A stretch of 64,000 nucleotides of DNA from NCBI GenBank assembly GCA_905250075.1, contig CAJNOP010000076.1, positions 186,001 to 250,000 of the forward strand, given 5' to 3'. The notes below the pieces were generated by a model. The model saw nothing but the letters and a program-made list of their open reading frames with translations. It searched no databases and was not told the DNA's origin. The position numbers were made by a program, and so were the translations under genes. This document shows positions 37,736-50,170 of this stretch, piece by piece; the first letter of the stretch is position 1; every line of letters starts with the position of its first letter. Source of the stretch: Rotaria sp. Silwood1 (lineage: Eukaryota > Rotifera > Eurotatoria > Philodinida > Philodinidae).

Positions 37736-38276
37736 ACTCTATAACGTCATCAATAGAATAAACAGCTATGTTTATTTTTTGTAAGAACATTTTTTCTGAT
37801 AGTATCATTTTTACATTTTGTATACCTCATACATGTGTCATGATAATTGTTATCTTGAAAGATAATAGTATAACTTTTGTTACTGCTGTTTTCTCACACA
37901 ATTCATATATATCAAAGGTTATTTCATGATACATTTTACATAAAATATTATTACTATGTGGATAAGTTTGTTTTTTTTCTTTTATTAATAATCAATTTAT
38001 TATACATGATGAACATGTAGGATATAATTTATGGTAATATTTTTCATCAAATTCTGAATGCGTATTTGGTAGAAAAATTTTTTTTTTTTGACGTCGAAAA
38101 GATTGATCAGTTATTTTACTATTTTTTATGCAAATGGAAACAATGAATTCTTTATTAGTTATATTCGAATATGGCTATTTTTTTTTTCAATAATATTTAA
38201 CATTTGATAACAGTAGAATATTTTTCGAAATATTCTCGATTGTTCTATTCGTTAGTATTCAGATTAGGTTAGTGAT

Positions 38277-38288
38277 CGATCACGTGAT
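38277..38288. promoter_or_regulatory. Palindromic E-box upstream of STAM
   Basis: GATCACGTGATC is a perfect 12-bp palindrome around CACGTG, 214 bp before the STAM ATG. Its core TCACGTGA is the half-site arrangement bound by MiT/TFE-type bHLH factors that control endolysosomal genes. A chance occurrence is possible. Confidence 0.35.
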
Positions 38289-38501
38289 CATAACAAGGAT
38301 AGAAAACTAGTTTTTGTTTATACTATGAAAAAAAAAAAATCTTGTGTTTATGTCATAGAGCGGAAACTGTCGAGATAGAAATGAGTAAAAGTATTCAATG
38401 CTTGTGATTCGTCAAGATAAAAATGAGTCATACCTTATACGTTTTATTTTGTAGATATAAAAATATGTCGACAATTATTTATTTCATTTAAGTGAACAAT
38501 T

Positions 38502-41216
38502 ATGGCAAATAAGTCTTTTCACGTTGCTCTCGAAGCAGCAACAAACGAAAGTAATACTGAAGAGAATTGGGATCGAATATTGGGTAAAAGAAAAAAAAAA
38601 TGAACCATAAATTCGTTATTTATTTATTTATTTATTTTAGAGGTTTGTGATTATGTTAAAAATGGTCAAATAAAACCTAATGAATTACTTGATCAAATAT
38701 TAAAAAAACTTAAACAAACACGACGAACAAAATTACAAATGAATACATTAACATTATTCGATGCAGCTGTTAAAAATTGTGGTCAAATATTTCATCAATT
38801 GTTCACATCACGTGCAACAATGAATGTACTTGTTGAAATTATTGATGATTCACGAACAGAAAATACTGTACGTAATCGTATAGGTTCATTATTAAAACAA
38901 TGGATGGACGATCCAGAATTTAAAGATAAAGCACAATATGCTATGCTTGGTGCCACTTATAAAAAATTAACAACAGAAAAAGGTTATATATTTATTGATG
39001 GTCCTAATAATCCATCAATATCAACAACTGTTGCATCAACATCATCTCCAGCTGTACGAAAAACTCAAGATGAACTATTAGCTAAACGTGAAGAAGAAGA
39101 ATTTGCTAAAGCTAGTAAGTTTTCTAAAGAAAAAAATTTCTTCGTCAATTAATTATTTTCTATGAAAATAATTTTTTCTTTTTCTTTTTATTTGTTTAGT
39201 TGCTCTATCAATGCAAGAAGCCAATCAATCAAAATCTCAACAACCAATTACTAATTCTCTTTATCCATCAATGCAACAACCAGCATCAACAAATATGACA
39301 ACAACAACAACAACAATAACAATGAATGGAAATGAAAAAAAAGTCAAAGCATTATATGATTTTGAAGCAGCTGAAGATAATGAAGTAACATTTAAAGCCG
39401 GTGATATTTTAAGTATTACCGATGATAGTGATCAACATTGGTGGAAAGGAATCAATAATGGTGTTGAAGGTTTATTTCCAGCAAATTTTGTTACTAAAAA
39501 TCTTCAACAACAAATCGATTCACCTAGTCAATCAACTAGCACAATCAACAAAACCGCTAATGTAAGAATTATAACATGATTTTATTGATATACAACTTGT
39601 GATTGTGTATCAATAGCGTCTATCATAGTCTGTAATGCAAAGAGGCAACCTTCCTAAAGCGTTTGTGATGAAGAAGAGACGTCGCTAAAAATATCTATCA
39701 TGTCTATTGTGGGTTTGAGTTTCTAAATCTATATCTCAACACTCCTTTTAGATTAGGCATGTATGTTTTGAGTGAAAAATTGTCATTCACTAGACTGACT
39801 GTTCCAACTTTGGTTGAAAGTACAAATATTGAAAACTGAGATGAAGACTTGTGAATATTTTTTTTTTGTTAAGAAAATTGAAAATCAAGCAGCTCAACTT
39901 GAATCATATGTTTATTATTTAAAAAGAAGAAGTAAAAGGCAAACAAAAATATTTTGAAATATTAATCGTTCGAACTCAAATAATATAATCATTGTACAAT
40001 CATAAGATTTTTTTGTACAATAAAAGAGAAATCGTTGAGTATATCAGATGCTGTAATGAGATGATTATTATATCATATTATACAACGTGCTTATTCGATT
40101 TTTTAATGCTATTATTCGGTTTTTTTTCTGTTTCGATGCGTCAAAAAACTATTGAAGTATAATTAATCTCTACATGTGTTTCTTTTGCTTCCATAAAATT
40201 GATTAAATTCCGTGTATTCCGGTGATTTTAATAATTACAACAATTTATTTTACTATGATAACATGCAATTAAAGTATAGGTGTGTTTACTCTTCAGTCAC
40301 ACACACGCACACCTTATGAGCTGATACTGATCGTACGATAATGTCATGTTTTTAAACATCTTTCAAAAGTCTTTTTTCAGAATTTTACTTATTATTCTTA
40401 TAAATGTTTTTTTCGATATTTCTTATTTTCGATCTAAGTTGAATTTATCATGTACTGAACACTGATCTACTCTAGTCAATCGAAATTTTCGACATACAGT
40501 CTTATTTCATATTGTGTTTCACAAAAAAGAAAATAAATAAATTGATGTCATATAATTATTTATTTTAGGATTTAAACCAAAAACAAGAACGTCAAAATGA
40601 TATTGCTAAAGGTCAAGTTGTTATTGACGAACGTCTTATTGATCGTTGTTTAGCTATGTTACAAAATGCTGATCCAACCGGTGAAATTGAAGCTGATTCA
40701 AATGAAATGCTTATGCTTGAAGATACATGTTATGCCATGGGTCCACTTATTGATCATGAACTTGAAAAAGTTGATCGTAAACATGTACAATTAGAAGACT
40801 TAAATAAAAATTTACGTGAAGCAATGGAATTATATCATCGTCTTATGGAAGAAGGTCGTATTCGAGCAGTGCAAGCTAAAACAAATGCAGTTCAACTTGC
40901 CAATCAAATGTATCAACAACAACCTCAAATGCCACCTCAACCATATTATCAAGTTCATCCAGGTTTACAATCACAATCACCTATACCTTCACAACAACAA
41001 CCTATTATGTATCAACCTCCACCACAACTATATAATCAATTACTACCACAAACCCAACAATCGATGCCGTATATTCCACAACAACCAACAGGTGCATATT
41101 ATGTTGATCCTAATTTACAACAACAACAACATATGATGTATTCAATGCCACCTCCTATGATGAATCCTCTTCAGCAACCACAACAACAGCCAACTGCTCA
41201 TAGTGAAACGCAATAA
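38502..41216 (+). CDS. STAM: Signal-transducing adaptor molecule (ESCRT-0 subunit)
   Basis: Four exons (38502-38583, 38641-39114, 39200-39561, 40569-41216) encode 521 residues. Domain order is that of STAM: VHS at about 6-145 (ATNESNTEENWDRILEVCDYV, with NTLTLFDAAVKNCG); a ubiquitin-interacting motif split by intron 2 (EEEEFAKA then IALSMQEA, about 178-193); SH3 at about 232-287 (KALYDFEAAEDNEVTF, HWWKG, GLFPANFV); a coiled GAT-like core (about 310-400) that pairs with HRS; and a Gln/Pro-rich tail with many QQP repeats. STAM with HRS captures ubiquitinated cargo on early endosomes. Intron 3 is 1007 bp and AT-rich without a recognisable element. The tail is low in complexity and its out-of-frame open frames are shadows. 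Confidence 0.96.
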
Positions 41217-41369
41217 TTTAATTCTGTTCGATCTGTAAATTTTTATTCTACGATTTATATATACACATCTGTGTCGATTTCATTTCTTCTTTTTCAATTG
41301 TATCGTTTCCTTTTTTTTTTAAATGAATTATACGATCATTGTGTACTAGAAAAAACAACATAAAAATAT

Positions 41370-41900
41370 ATATAAATATGTTCTTGTCGTTTGTCTAAAT
41401 CCATTTATTTATTTGAGATAAATAAGAAAACTAACACTCGAAGTTATTCTCTATCATAAAAAAAAAGAAAAAGAAATAGTTGCATTCCATATTTCAATAT
41501 CAACAAAAGTTTTGTCTTTTGCTATTTTTATTAAAAAGTAACCTTAAGATTTTCTTTTAGACTTCAGTTTCGTGAATCTCTTTTTTGTTTTTACCATGAA
41601 GAGTTCTTCACAAATGTGTTATAGACTTCGTGCAAGCACATCTAATTATTTTTTTTATAAATGAAAGCAGTTTTGAAAGATCGAAAAATGAAAAAGTTTA
41701 CAGTAACTTATTCGAATATTGTCCTAATGAAGGAATGTATCTCAGATAAAATTCGAACATTTAAACAATTTTTAAATAAAAAAAATAACTTATCGTTGAT
41801 TAAATTATTTGCCATGGAATAAAAAAAATCTTCTGCCACATATATCAGTATAGAAGCAAACAACATAAAACTAAAATGAAACTCTTAGCTGGTCATCGAA
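41370..41900 (+). repeat. Diverged direct repeat, copy 1 (3' flank of STAM)
   Basis: This non-coding segment 150-700 bp after the STAM stop is similar by eye, at roughly 70%, to 47085-47905 in the same orientation. Matching blocks include TTATTCTCTATCATAA / CTATTCTCTGTTATAA, ACAGTAACTTATTCGA / ACAGTAAGTTATTTGA and AAATTATTTGCCATGGAAT / AAATTATTTGCTATAGAAT. Confidence 0.65.
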
Positions 41901-44013
41901 TAGTTTTTAAGCAAGACATTTTTTCACTTTAATGCGCTAGAAAGTATTTCTGATCAGTCAAAATTTATAAGTTAGGATACTTTTTTCGAGTCTGAGCTTA
42001 GAAATTTTGTCTCAGTTTTTTGAGAGTAATGAAAAAGTCTTGGAAAACCGTCAAAAATTGGTTTAGACAGAAAATTGTTGTATCTTCACTATTGCAATTC
42101 GAAACGAAAAATTGGAATTTTTATCTATGTATCAATTTGTAGACTAAAGCTACTCTATAAAATACATCAGCTGAAAAGTTTTTTGTCTTTTGATAAGACA
42201 TCTCATTTTTCGTTGTTCCTACATACTCATTTTTTGAAAAATCGATAATGGTCGTACGTTGAAATGAGCTGTTGAAAAAATTTCTTGTAGTCTGACTTGG
42301 GTAAGAGCGATAGCACAGTATTTATAATTCCATATTCATATTTTGATCATGGTCTGCCGTTTTCGATTCAGCTGAAATGCTGTCAAACAGGCCATAATGA
42401 ACAAACATTTGATCTAAAAACTTTCCGGTTACTCGTTATTATTAATATGAAGTTGCTTCAATTGTTGACCTAATGAACTTATTTTGATTGTTTGGATGTA
42501 CTTAGCTCATATTGAAACAATCAAAATATTTAACTCTATGGCATGTCGACAATACAGATCTATAAACAAGAATATTCTTCTAAGAATTTCGATTTTCGTG
42601 AGACATCGTTACCAATTTTTAAATTTTGTTCTCAATGGCTCAATACAATACGACTGAATATAAAAAAATTACACAACTGGTCATCGAACTAGGATGTGGA
42701 TACGTGTGTCGATGGTTGCAATTATGTCAGTCTGGTGGGTGTGTGTATTGGTATTTTTTTTCTCACATCTATATCTGATACCCTCGATTTTTTCCAATTT
42801 CCAATAAGAAAGATTCACATAAGTTATAATTATTTGTTGATGTTGTCGTGAGAAGGTCTCTTCTTTCTCATGGCGTGTATTGAGGTTGTCGTGATAAGAA
42901 AAGATTGAGCTGTGTCAAACACTGGCTTTCTTATGCAATGAAAATAGGTTGTAAAATAGAGCCGTCCAGTTTTTTCTAAATATCGTTAGTCTTTTTTATC
43001 GCAAGAGCATCACTAAAAGTCACAAGCAAGGAAATGCGTAGTGTGCTGATGGAATTAACAAGTGAAAACGTATATTTTCTTGTAAAAATGTCGAAGAAAA
43101 ACTTACTCACAAATAGGGTCAGCTAACTTGAATGATATACATCTTAAATAAACGCTGAGTATACATCAAACGTATATGTCAGGTAGAATATCCTTTAGAG
43201 TGTCAAGAATGATTTTGCATTTGAAAACATAGTCTACCTTCTAAAGTTAAAAAGTATGAATTCAATATATCATTCTAATCTAAAGTGCAAGAGCGCACGT
43301 TTGTTTTTTATTGAAAATAGTGGAAAGCTAGGACTATAAGAAAATTCCTGCAAATGGAGCAGAAACCAATTTCACTGTTGGAATATTTTGTTTATTCACA
43401 AACAATCTCAGTGTTTATTGTGCTTGTAGTCATGCCAATATTCTTGAGGTTCACCGAAGATATAGTCCAAAGTACAAATATATCTCGCTTACTACAGATT
43501 GTAACTTGAATTTATTGAAGATGCAAACCTTTATAGGTCGCTGATTATAAAAATGCAAAAGCTGAAAACAGAACTTGTACTTGAAAATGTTTTAAGTCGT
43601 CGTTACATATTGAGTCAATGATTGACAATAACACAATGCTCATGTTTCGAATAATGACACTGCCTGTCTTCTATCAAGAACAGTTTTTTTCGAGAAAAAT
43701 CAAGTACTTAACAAAGTGCTGGAACAATATCGAATTCTTGTTTAACGAAGGATTATGACATACGCTTCTTAACTTTTGGCGAATGCAAGAAACATGACTT
43801 ATTCATGACATATATAAATGGAGTATCGCCACTATTCTGTCTCATTTCAGCACAAGCAATGGTCTCAGCAGTAAATAATTGTTTCGTATTGGTTCTTTTC
43901 ACGTAATTTTAAAATCTATCATTTTTCTATTTATCTAACGTCGAATAATCTTTCTTTTCAGTCTCACAAGTTTGGTTCTTGTTTCGTTTTACGAATCTTG
44001 CTACTAATTTAGT
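41901..44013. other. Gene-poor spacer
   Basis: About 2.1 kb with no gene. A 14-bp inverted repeat, TATTTTGATTGTTT at 42480-42493 and its complement at 42515-42528, encloses a 21-base loop. A GT-rich patch at 42690-42750 is followed by a CA-rich one at 42764-42785. A TATATAAAT box at 43811-43819 lies upstream of the cysteine-rich ORF. Confidence 0.45.
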
Positions 44014-44322
44014 ATGCTGATAGTTCGAGTGAAATCTCAATACTGTTGTGGAATGTCTCAATGTGATCGATGTTTGCTAAATAGTGCGTGTGCCTATTTC
44101 TATATAGCGAGTGCTATAAACATCAGCATCTGTAACAATAAATTCGTGGATTGCTCTGAGTTAGTTACTTGCAAACACCCAAACAACGTTTGTCGTGAAT
44201 CTAACCATAGATATGTTCATCATCCTCGATGTTATAATCTTCCTGTTTGTTATCCAGTGCCCAGTTTCAATCGACAACTCTGTCCACCGATAGCAAGTAA
44301 GAGAACAGTCAGTGATCTATAG
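44014..44322 (+). CDS. Cysteine-rich secreted-type ORF, probably a fragment
   Basis: A 102-codon frame has 12 spaced cysteines: SQYCCGMSQCDRCLLNSAC, INISICNNKFVDCSELVTC, NNVC, HHPRCYNLPVCYPVP and RQLCPP. The spacing and the HHPRC..LPVCYPVP block look like the cysteine-rich N-terminal part of a secreted protein rather than chance. I cannot name a family. There is no signal peptide in the frame itself. A TATA-like box at 43811 and a short hydrophobic leader-like frame starting at 43859 lie just upstream, so the locus may be a decayed or mis-bounded gene. It ends abruptly after the last cysteine, where a longer extracellular protein would be expected to continue. Confidence 0.4.
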   Translation: MLIVRVKSQYCCGMSQCDRCLLNSACAYFYIASAINISICNNKFVDCSELVTCKHPNNVCRESNHRYVHHPRCYNLPVCYPVPSFNRQLCPPIASKRTVSDL

Positions 44323-47084
44323 ATTTCAATGAAACTCGAATATGTCTCAAAGTTTTTTTTTTCATTATTCGTATACTCTTACATATGTAATTTATGTTGG
44401 TGTAAGAATAGTGCGGAACGAGCCAAGGAGTCTTTGAAAAAAAAGGAGATAAAGCATTACAGAGACAAAAACATTACAATCATTGGAGAAAAGGTTTCAT
44501 CTCTTCTCATGAATAATGTCCATTAATTTGAAATAAAGAGTCTGTTGCAGCTATATCTAGCAATATACGAAGACGTAGTGAACTTTTGAGTGCTGTAGAA
44601 CGTATCATATGCTTGAATTTCTATAAGAGCACACGAATTCTATTGTGCCATGCTTTTCTTTATTCACAGTTTTCATTCTATACTCGACGGCTTCTTGTGA
44701 ATATTGGATTCACTTCGTGGTATTGTTTCAAAGCAACTACAATTGAAACCTAACTCGAAAGAAAACACATTTATAATTTTCTCTTTCATGTTTTCAATAA
44801 CTAAACTTACGAAAGTGAAGACTGATCATTTAGCTGTGATGCAGTAATCGTAAGACCTCAAGAGAGCTTTAACAATTGAATTGGATAAATATGTCGCTTA
44901 TGACCAGTAATGCAATTTTCTATATAAATTATGTTTTACAGATTGTAATACCACTCGATTAGTCGCCACAGTATGCATCTTCTCGGATCATCTTTGAAAT
45001 ACCTACTTCTTTTAGACGCTATGCCTCAATATGTTGAAGTTTTGTGGTTTTTATTTTAGAGAAGAATGTAATAACCCATATGGTTTGACGGTAAAAGGGA
45101 GGAGAGAGCTCTTAACAATTTATCTCTAGACTATTATTTTGTTCTTTCAAATATTACTTTTCGTTCATTGCGTTCACTCCATTGATATGACCGTACAATA
45201 TTCTAATGACCTGAGATGAACACTCCGGTAGATGAACAATTTTCGGTGTGATTTTGAAATTACAAACTTCATATCTCAAATACCGATCTAGTACTGGAAC
45301 GTAAGCCAATGCATTTAAGTCTTTGGTTGTACTCAGAATACAACAGAACCAATGAATTTGAGCAAGAGAATCTTTCGTTTTACTCTCAAATCATTTGCAT
45401 AGACTGTTTGTCAATTGAGTTTTACTACGTTAAATTCTTTTTGATAGATTTTGTAAGATTAATGATACGAATCAGACAAATAAGCTATGATGCTCTAGGT
45501 AAAATGAATTTTTCGTTCTGTCGTAGATTAGGCTCAATTCAGTCCGATTCTAATCAGTATATCACTTCTGCAGCATTTACCATTGTCATACGAAAAATGT
45601 GATGAACAACAAGCATATTCTTCGCACTAAAACTTTAGATCTATCAGGAGATTGGAATTAAGAATAAGTGTTGATAGATGAGAGATAATCGACTGTTTGT
45701 CAGTATCATCCGAACTTTCCGGATTGAAACGATCATCAGCGAATAATTGAGCTGATATACTCTTCACCAGAGTAATCTATTTTCTCGCCATATATCTCTT
45801 GTCAATTAAGACACAACAGAATTGAACGCTGATTGCATTTTCAATTGACATAGCATGCCTGATTTGTACTTTGACGAGAATAGTAATGATTTAAACTGAA
45901 TTACATTTGAAATATCATATTAAGTATCTTATTAAATAATTCTTCAATTGTTGTATTTCTTGTTCGAAGTTTCTTAAATGCATATCGATAACCATTGGAT
46001 TCATTGATTAAACTCATATTGAATAACCCCAAAAGACTAATCTTTTTCATTAATTAAATAAATCATCGTCAGAGAAAAAATTTGCTTTTCTCAGCAAACT
46101 TATATTTAATGAAAGAGTTCAGAAACATATTTTATAGGTTAATTTTTCGTACTAAACTCAAATAAAACTTGAAAATCATCGAAGAAATAGTTGATAATTT
46201 TTTTGATTTTTGAAGCTGCTATGCGTTTTTACTCTCTTACTTGAAGAGCTATACATCAAACGCGCACATTTGGTTCTCTTGAATGATTAAATTACTGTCG
46301 AGATATGATGATGATAAAAGATCCTCTGTGACCAGTTAATATGACTATAGCTTTCGTTTCACCTGTATTGGAAATTCAATATTATCAATACAATATGAAG
46401 GAAGACTTAAATAGATTAAAAGCGTTGAGGGAGATACTTTACCGTCATTCATCGTCTGTATCCTACATATTTGTTCATGTAGTGGTATACCGTTTTCTAG
46501 AAGCGATATTAATATAATGGATATGTCACAGGCTAACCCAAACTTAGGTAGAATTCATTTTTAATTAGGCGTAAAATTTCGAAACCCTTTCCGTTTTTAT
46601 TTAGAAAACAGAACGCAACTGTTTTTCTTTTTTACTACTCAGTATAGTGATTTTCACTTATTCATACTGTAATGTATCCACCAATGATTCCATATGTATC
46701 GATCTTGGAAAATGATTTTAACTTTTTAAATTATTGGAGTATTAAATTCCAAGAGAAGGTAACTATTATTTAACTACAGAAAGTACAGAGGCTAAAGTAT
46801 CCTTCATTTTTTGGATTAAACAATAACTGAGAAAAACACAATAGCATCACATATTTATATTTTACATGTTGTATATGAACCCTATTTGGTTCTAAGACGA
46901 ATAAACGACGGCAATAAAAAATATTATTCAAAAAGCACGAGATTAAAGATCTGTTCTGGTTTCTTTCGTCAAGTCTTGCTAAGATAAACTTAATTTCAAT
47001 TTCAATAGAGAACACTGGCGAACTCAACAGCTCCTCAGGTTGAACTAAACGTCAATTAAAATTGAACATAAATTAATACACTAG

Positions 47085-47905
47085 TTATTCATTATTGTCA
47101 TGTTTTTCAATGCTCGCCGTCTGATAAAAATCACTTATTTATCGGACATAAATAATAAAACCTTCGCTGTAAGCTATTCTCTGTTATAAGGCAAAGATGC
47201 ATTCCCTAAATCTTCTCTCGTAATACAAACTCCTTCTATATTAAAACCCCCCACCCCCATTTTAAGGGTCTTTCCAGCTCAATTTTCAAGTTTTTTCTAG
47301 CAAAATTTAGCTAAAGTCTGCAGGGTCAATTAGAAGGCGCGGAATGCTTCTAATATGGGCAGGAGTTTATTTTAATGCCAAAAAAATCTTTTCTATTTCT
47401 ATTGAAAAATAATCTTTGGCTGCTTTTATAATTTTCAGTCTTGTGAATACTTATTTCTTTTTCTTTTACTTTTCTCTGTAATGAAGCGTTCTTCATAAAT
47501 GTGTCAATAGTTGATAGATTGAAGAAAAAAAACGCACGCATAGACGTAACTTTACAAACTGAAAAAGAAAAAAAATTACAATTTACTACGTAACTTTGTA
47601 CAATCACATTTGATTGCACTTATAAATGTAAGCAATGTCTAAAGCTCGACAACGAACAATTCACAGTAAGTTATTTGACTGTAGTCCTAATAAAGGTACA
47701 AGGCTTTGATTAAATTAGAACAAATATTTAAACAAGCTTTAAATAAACAAATAATTTATCGTTAGTGAAATTATTTGCTATAGAATTATTTCTTTTTTTT
47801 TGTATAAAAGACAACAGGAACATGACTGATATATTAAAGCGAGCAAAAATAAATCTCCTATCACAGACATTACTATAGAAACCAACAACATGAAAGTAAA
47901 TAAAA
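47085..47905 (+). repeat. Diverged direct repeat, copy 2
   Basis: This is the second copy of the segment at 41370-41900, in the same orientation. It is longer mainly because of a 142-bp insertion at 47227-47368. No trace of STAM coding sequence precedes it, so only the flank or a dispersed repeat was copied. Confidence 0.6.
47227..47368. mobile_element. Small inverted-repeat insertion (MITE-like)
   Basis: The ends are inverted: AAACTCCTTCTATATTAAAA at 47227 against AAACTCCTGCCCATATTAGA read inward from 47368. The 142-bp body is absent from the otherwise matching copy at 41.4 kb, which marks it as an insertion. It includes a C-rich patch (ACCCCCCACCCCCA) unusual for this window. Confidence 0.5.
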
Positions 47906-50170
47906 TATATTTCTTTTGCCTAAGCGTAGTAAGAAATAAAAACCAAGTGTATCTATACATAACAAAATAAATTAGATCACAGTGTTTTATATTCCTTGAC
48001 TAAAAACTGACGAATAATATAATTAGACTTTTTCTAGAATCTTTTTGAATATGTATTTTCAATATCAAGAATTCATATGAAAATTTCTATCATATGAAAT
48101 ATAAAATTGTGGTGAACACTTTCGATAGTCTAATAGAAACTTACGTTTAGATAAAATATTAAATCCAATTACTGCCGAGTGAGCGATTTCTATTGAGTAC
48201 ATGGACAGGATTTATTGTCTATTAAAACCGAATTTTTTTCATAGAAATATTAGGTTCTTGTACTCAAAAATAAGATTGATCAAAAAAAGACTATTTGTGA
48301 TGCAAAATCCTTGAGGAAAACTTTCTCCTAAACTCCTGTGAAAAAAAAATTTTAGTTCCAAAATTGATAAAGGATGCATTACTCAGTACAGGTTTTCTAT
48401 GCTGATTCTAAATATGTCTCTATTTTTCTCTCAAACTATTTCTACGTCAAAGAAAGAATAAAAAGCTCTGTAAAAATCGTATGCTTTTAAGAAAACCTGC
48501 ATTTCAACACAGAAACATTTGCACATCTTTGACCTAGTAGAATTTATAATCCAGATATAGTAGAAAATTCTCTAAAAGGGTGTGAATGAATCTATTTGGA
48601 ATAAGAAATTATCAAAACGAGACGATTTTCAAACATTGTGTAGTCTGCAATAAACTACAAATTCATATAAAATTCAAATTCTTTTCATCACTTCGTAGCT
48701 AAGATTTATAAGTGAAAAAAAAAATGTCTTTCAAAAAAAAAGTGAAAAAAATCTGTTTTGTTTCTTAATTTTATTTACTTATGCAGATTGATTATTCTGA
48801 TATTTGACAGGTTGTTATAGACTACTGCTAAAATATTTTATTTATAGAGTAGTTTTTTTTGTTTAAATTTCTTGTTTACAGATGTGAAAGCAACATTTTC
48901 CATAACAAATTTCATCATTTTTGTCTCATTCGTAATAAATCATATGAGAAATAGTTTGCCTAAAGTTATTTTATTTTTAATATAAACTCATAAAATAACA
49001 TGATCTTCATTTTAAAAACTTTATCAAAACTAATGGCTAGCCAAAAAAAAACATTCTGCGGCAGTTTTATATACCTTCTTATCGATAAAATATAGAAAGT
49101 TGAAGTTTTTGTTATGATTTTTCTTCTGAATGAAACTTTCCAAAAAAATAATTGATAATTAAAGCATTTCTAGCTTTATACATAAAATATAACAATATAA
49201 TTGCAAACAAATCATATTAAAACTAAATTCGATTTTATGTCATTCAAGACACATTTGTCAGCTGAGTTACATGAATTTCAGCCCCGGCTCAAACTCCTCT
49301 CATTAACTTCCTAAAAAATGTGAAATTCTATAAAAAGTTGGTTCACTTCATATTGCTAGGCAAAATGGCGTAGTGCCCAGCAGGTCGGCATGTTGCTGAG
49401 CAGTCTCTTTTGATTTTCTTAGAATTGATGTACTCTTTTGAGATAGCTAGTACTCATATGCAATAAGTGTCAAAGCAGAAAGGCGAGATCTCAACGGGAC
49501 TACCAAATGATGCTCTTCTAATCTACTTTTAGTAAATCTATGTTTCATGATAAGTTCACTTTTTTTATTGTAGTCTTCTAGTTTCTTCATTAAAAACAAA
49601 AGAAATGTTTGTCCGCGTAATAACAACACCCTGTCTATTTTATTACTTTAGCTAGCATTTTGCTTCTCTTTGTCTTGTTGTATGTGGCGCAGCTCTTAGC
49701 AGGTGAGATATGAATGACGATAAGATCCGTACCTATACTCACTCTATGCCAAATCAACAACAACAACACCTATACATTCACATCTATACTCGTACTGTTG
49801 ATAAGTACTTTTTAATGAAAATAAATAATGCTAAGAACTGTGAAGTTTAACAAATATTCATAGAAATAAAGTCTTTTTGAGAACTTATAACAGAAATGCT
49901 GACTTGGTCTGAAAATTCCCTGGGTTTCAATTCTAAACTTCCGATCAGTTATGACCTATTCTGCATCTTAACAGTAATATGACTTTGCCAAAATTTAACT
50001 ATCTCAGTGTCATAATCAACATTAATATAAACTATTTTCGTAATTGACTTGACATCAACTTTCCGGGATTAGTATCTGAGAATGAAAGATTAATATCAAA
50101 ATAAAATTATTTAATAGTCTAACAATTGATATTTTATCGAAAAAGAAAAAAAAATCATTACTTTTATTTA

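Larger units (their letters stand above)
36523..38501. other. Spacer between PDIA4 and STAM
   Basis: About 2 kb. It contains the 3' end of PDIA4, the inverted-repeat element at 37030-37735, T-rich runs and the E-box palindrome 5' of STAM. The minus-strand frames at 37090-37510 fall inside the inverted-repeat element and look non-coding. Confidence 0.5.
44323..50170. other. Gene-poor spacer before the TIR gene
   Basis: About 5.8 kb. It contains the second copy of the STAM-flank repeat (47085-47905) with a nested small insertion. I see no other gene; frames at 45309-45602, 46770-47027 and 49447-49629 have no family match. The 5' exon of the TIR gene must lie somewhere in the right part. A weak candidate is 49710-49728 (ATG followed by a GT donor in the right phase). 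Confidence 0.45.

Noticed and set aside
40816-41136. 106-codon plus-strand frame in the STAM 3' exon
   Set aside because: Out-of-frame shadow of the Gln/Pro-rich STAM tail.
45309-45602. 97-codon plus-strand frame
   Set aside because: No family resemblance, atypical codon use compared with real exons here, and no splice context.
49282-49705. tRNA-like A-box and B-box motifs (GGCTCAAACTCC, TGGCGTAGTG, TGGCGCAG)
   Set aside because: The boxes are in the wrong order and spacing for a tRNA or tRNA-derived SINE, and no cloverleaf can be drawn.
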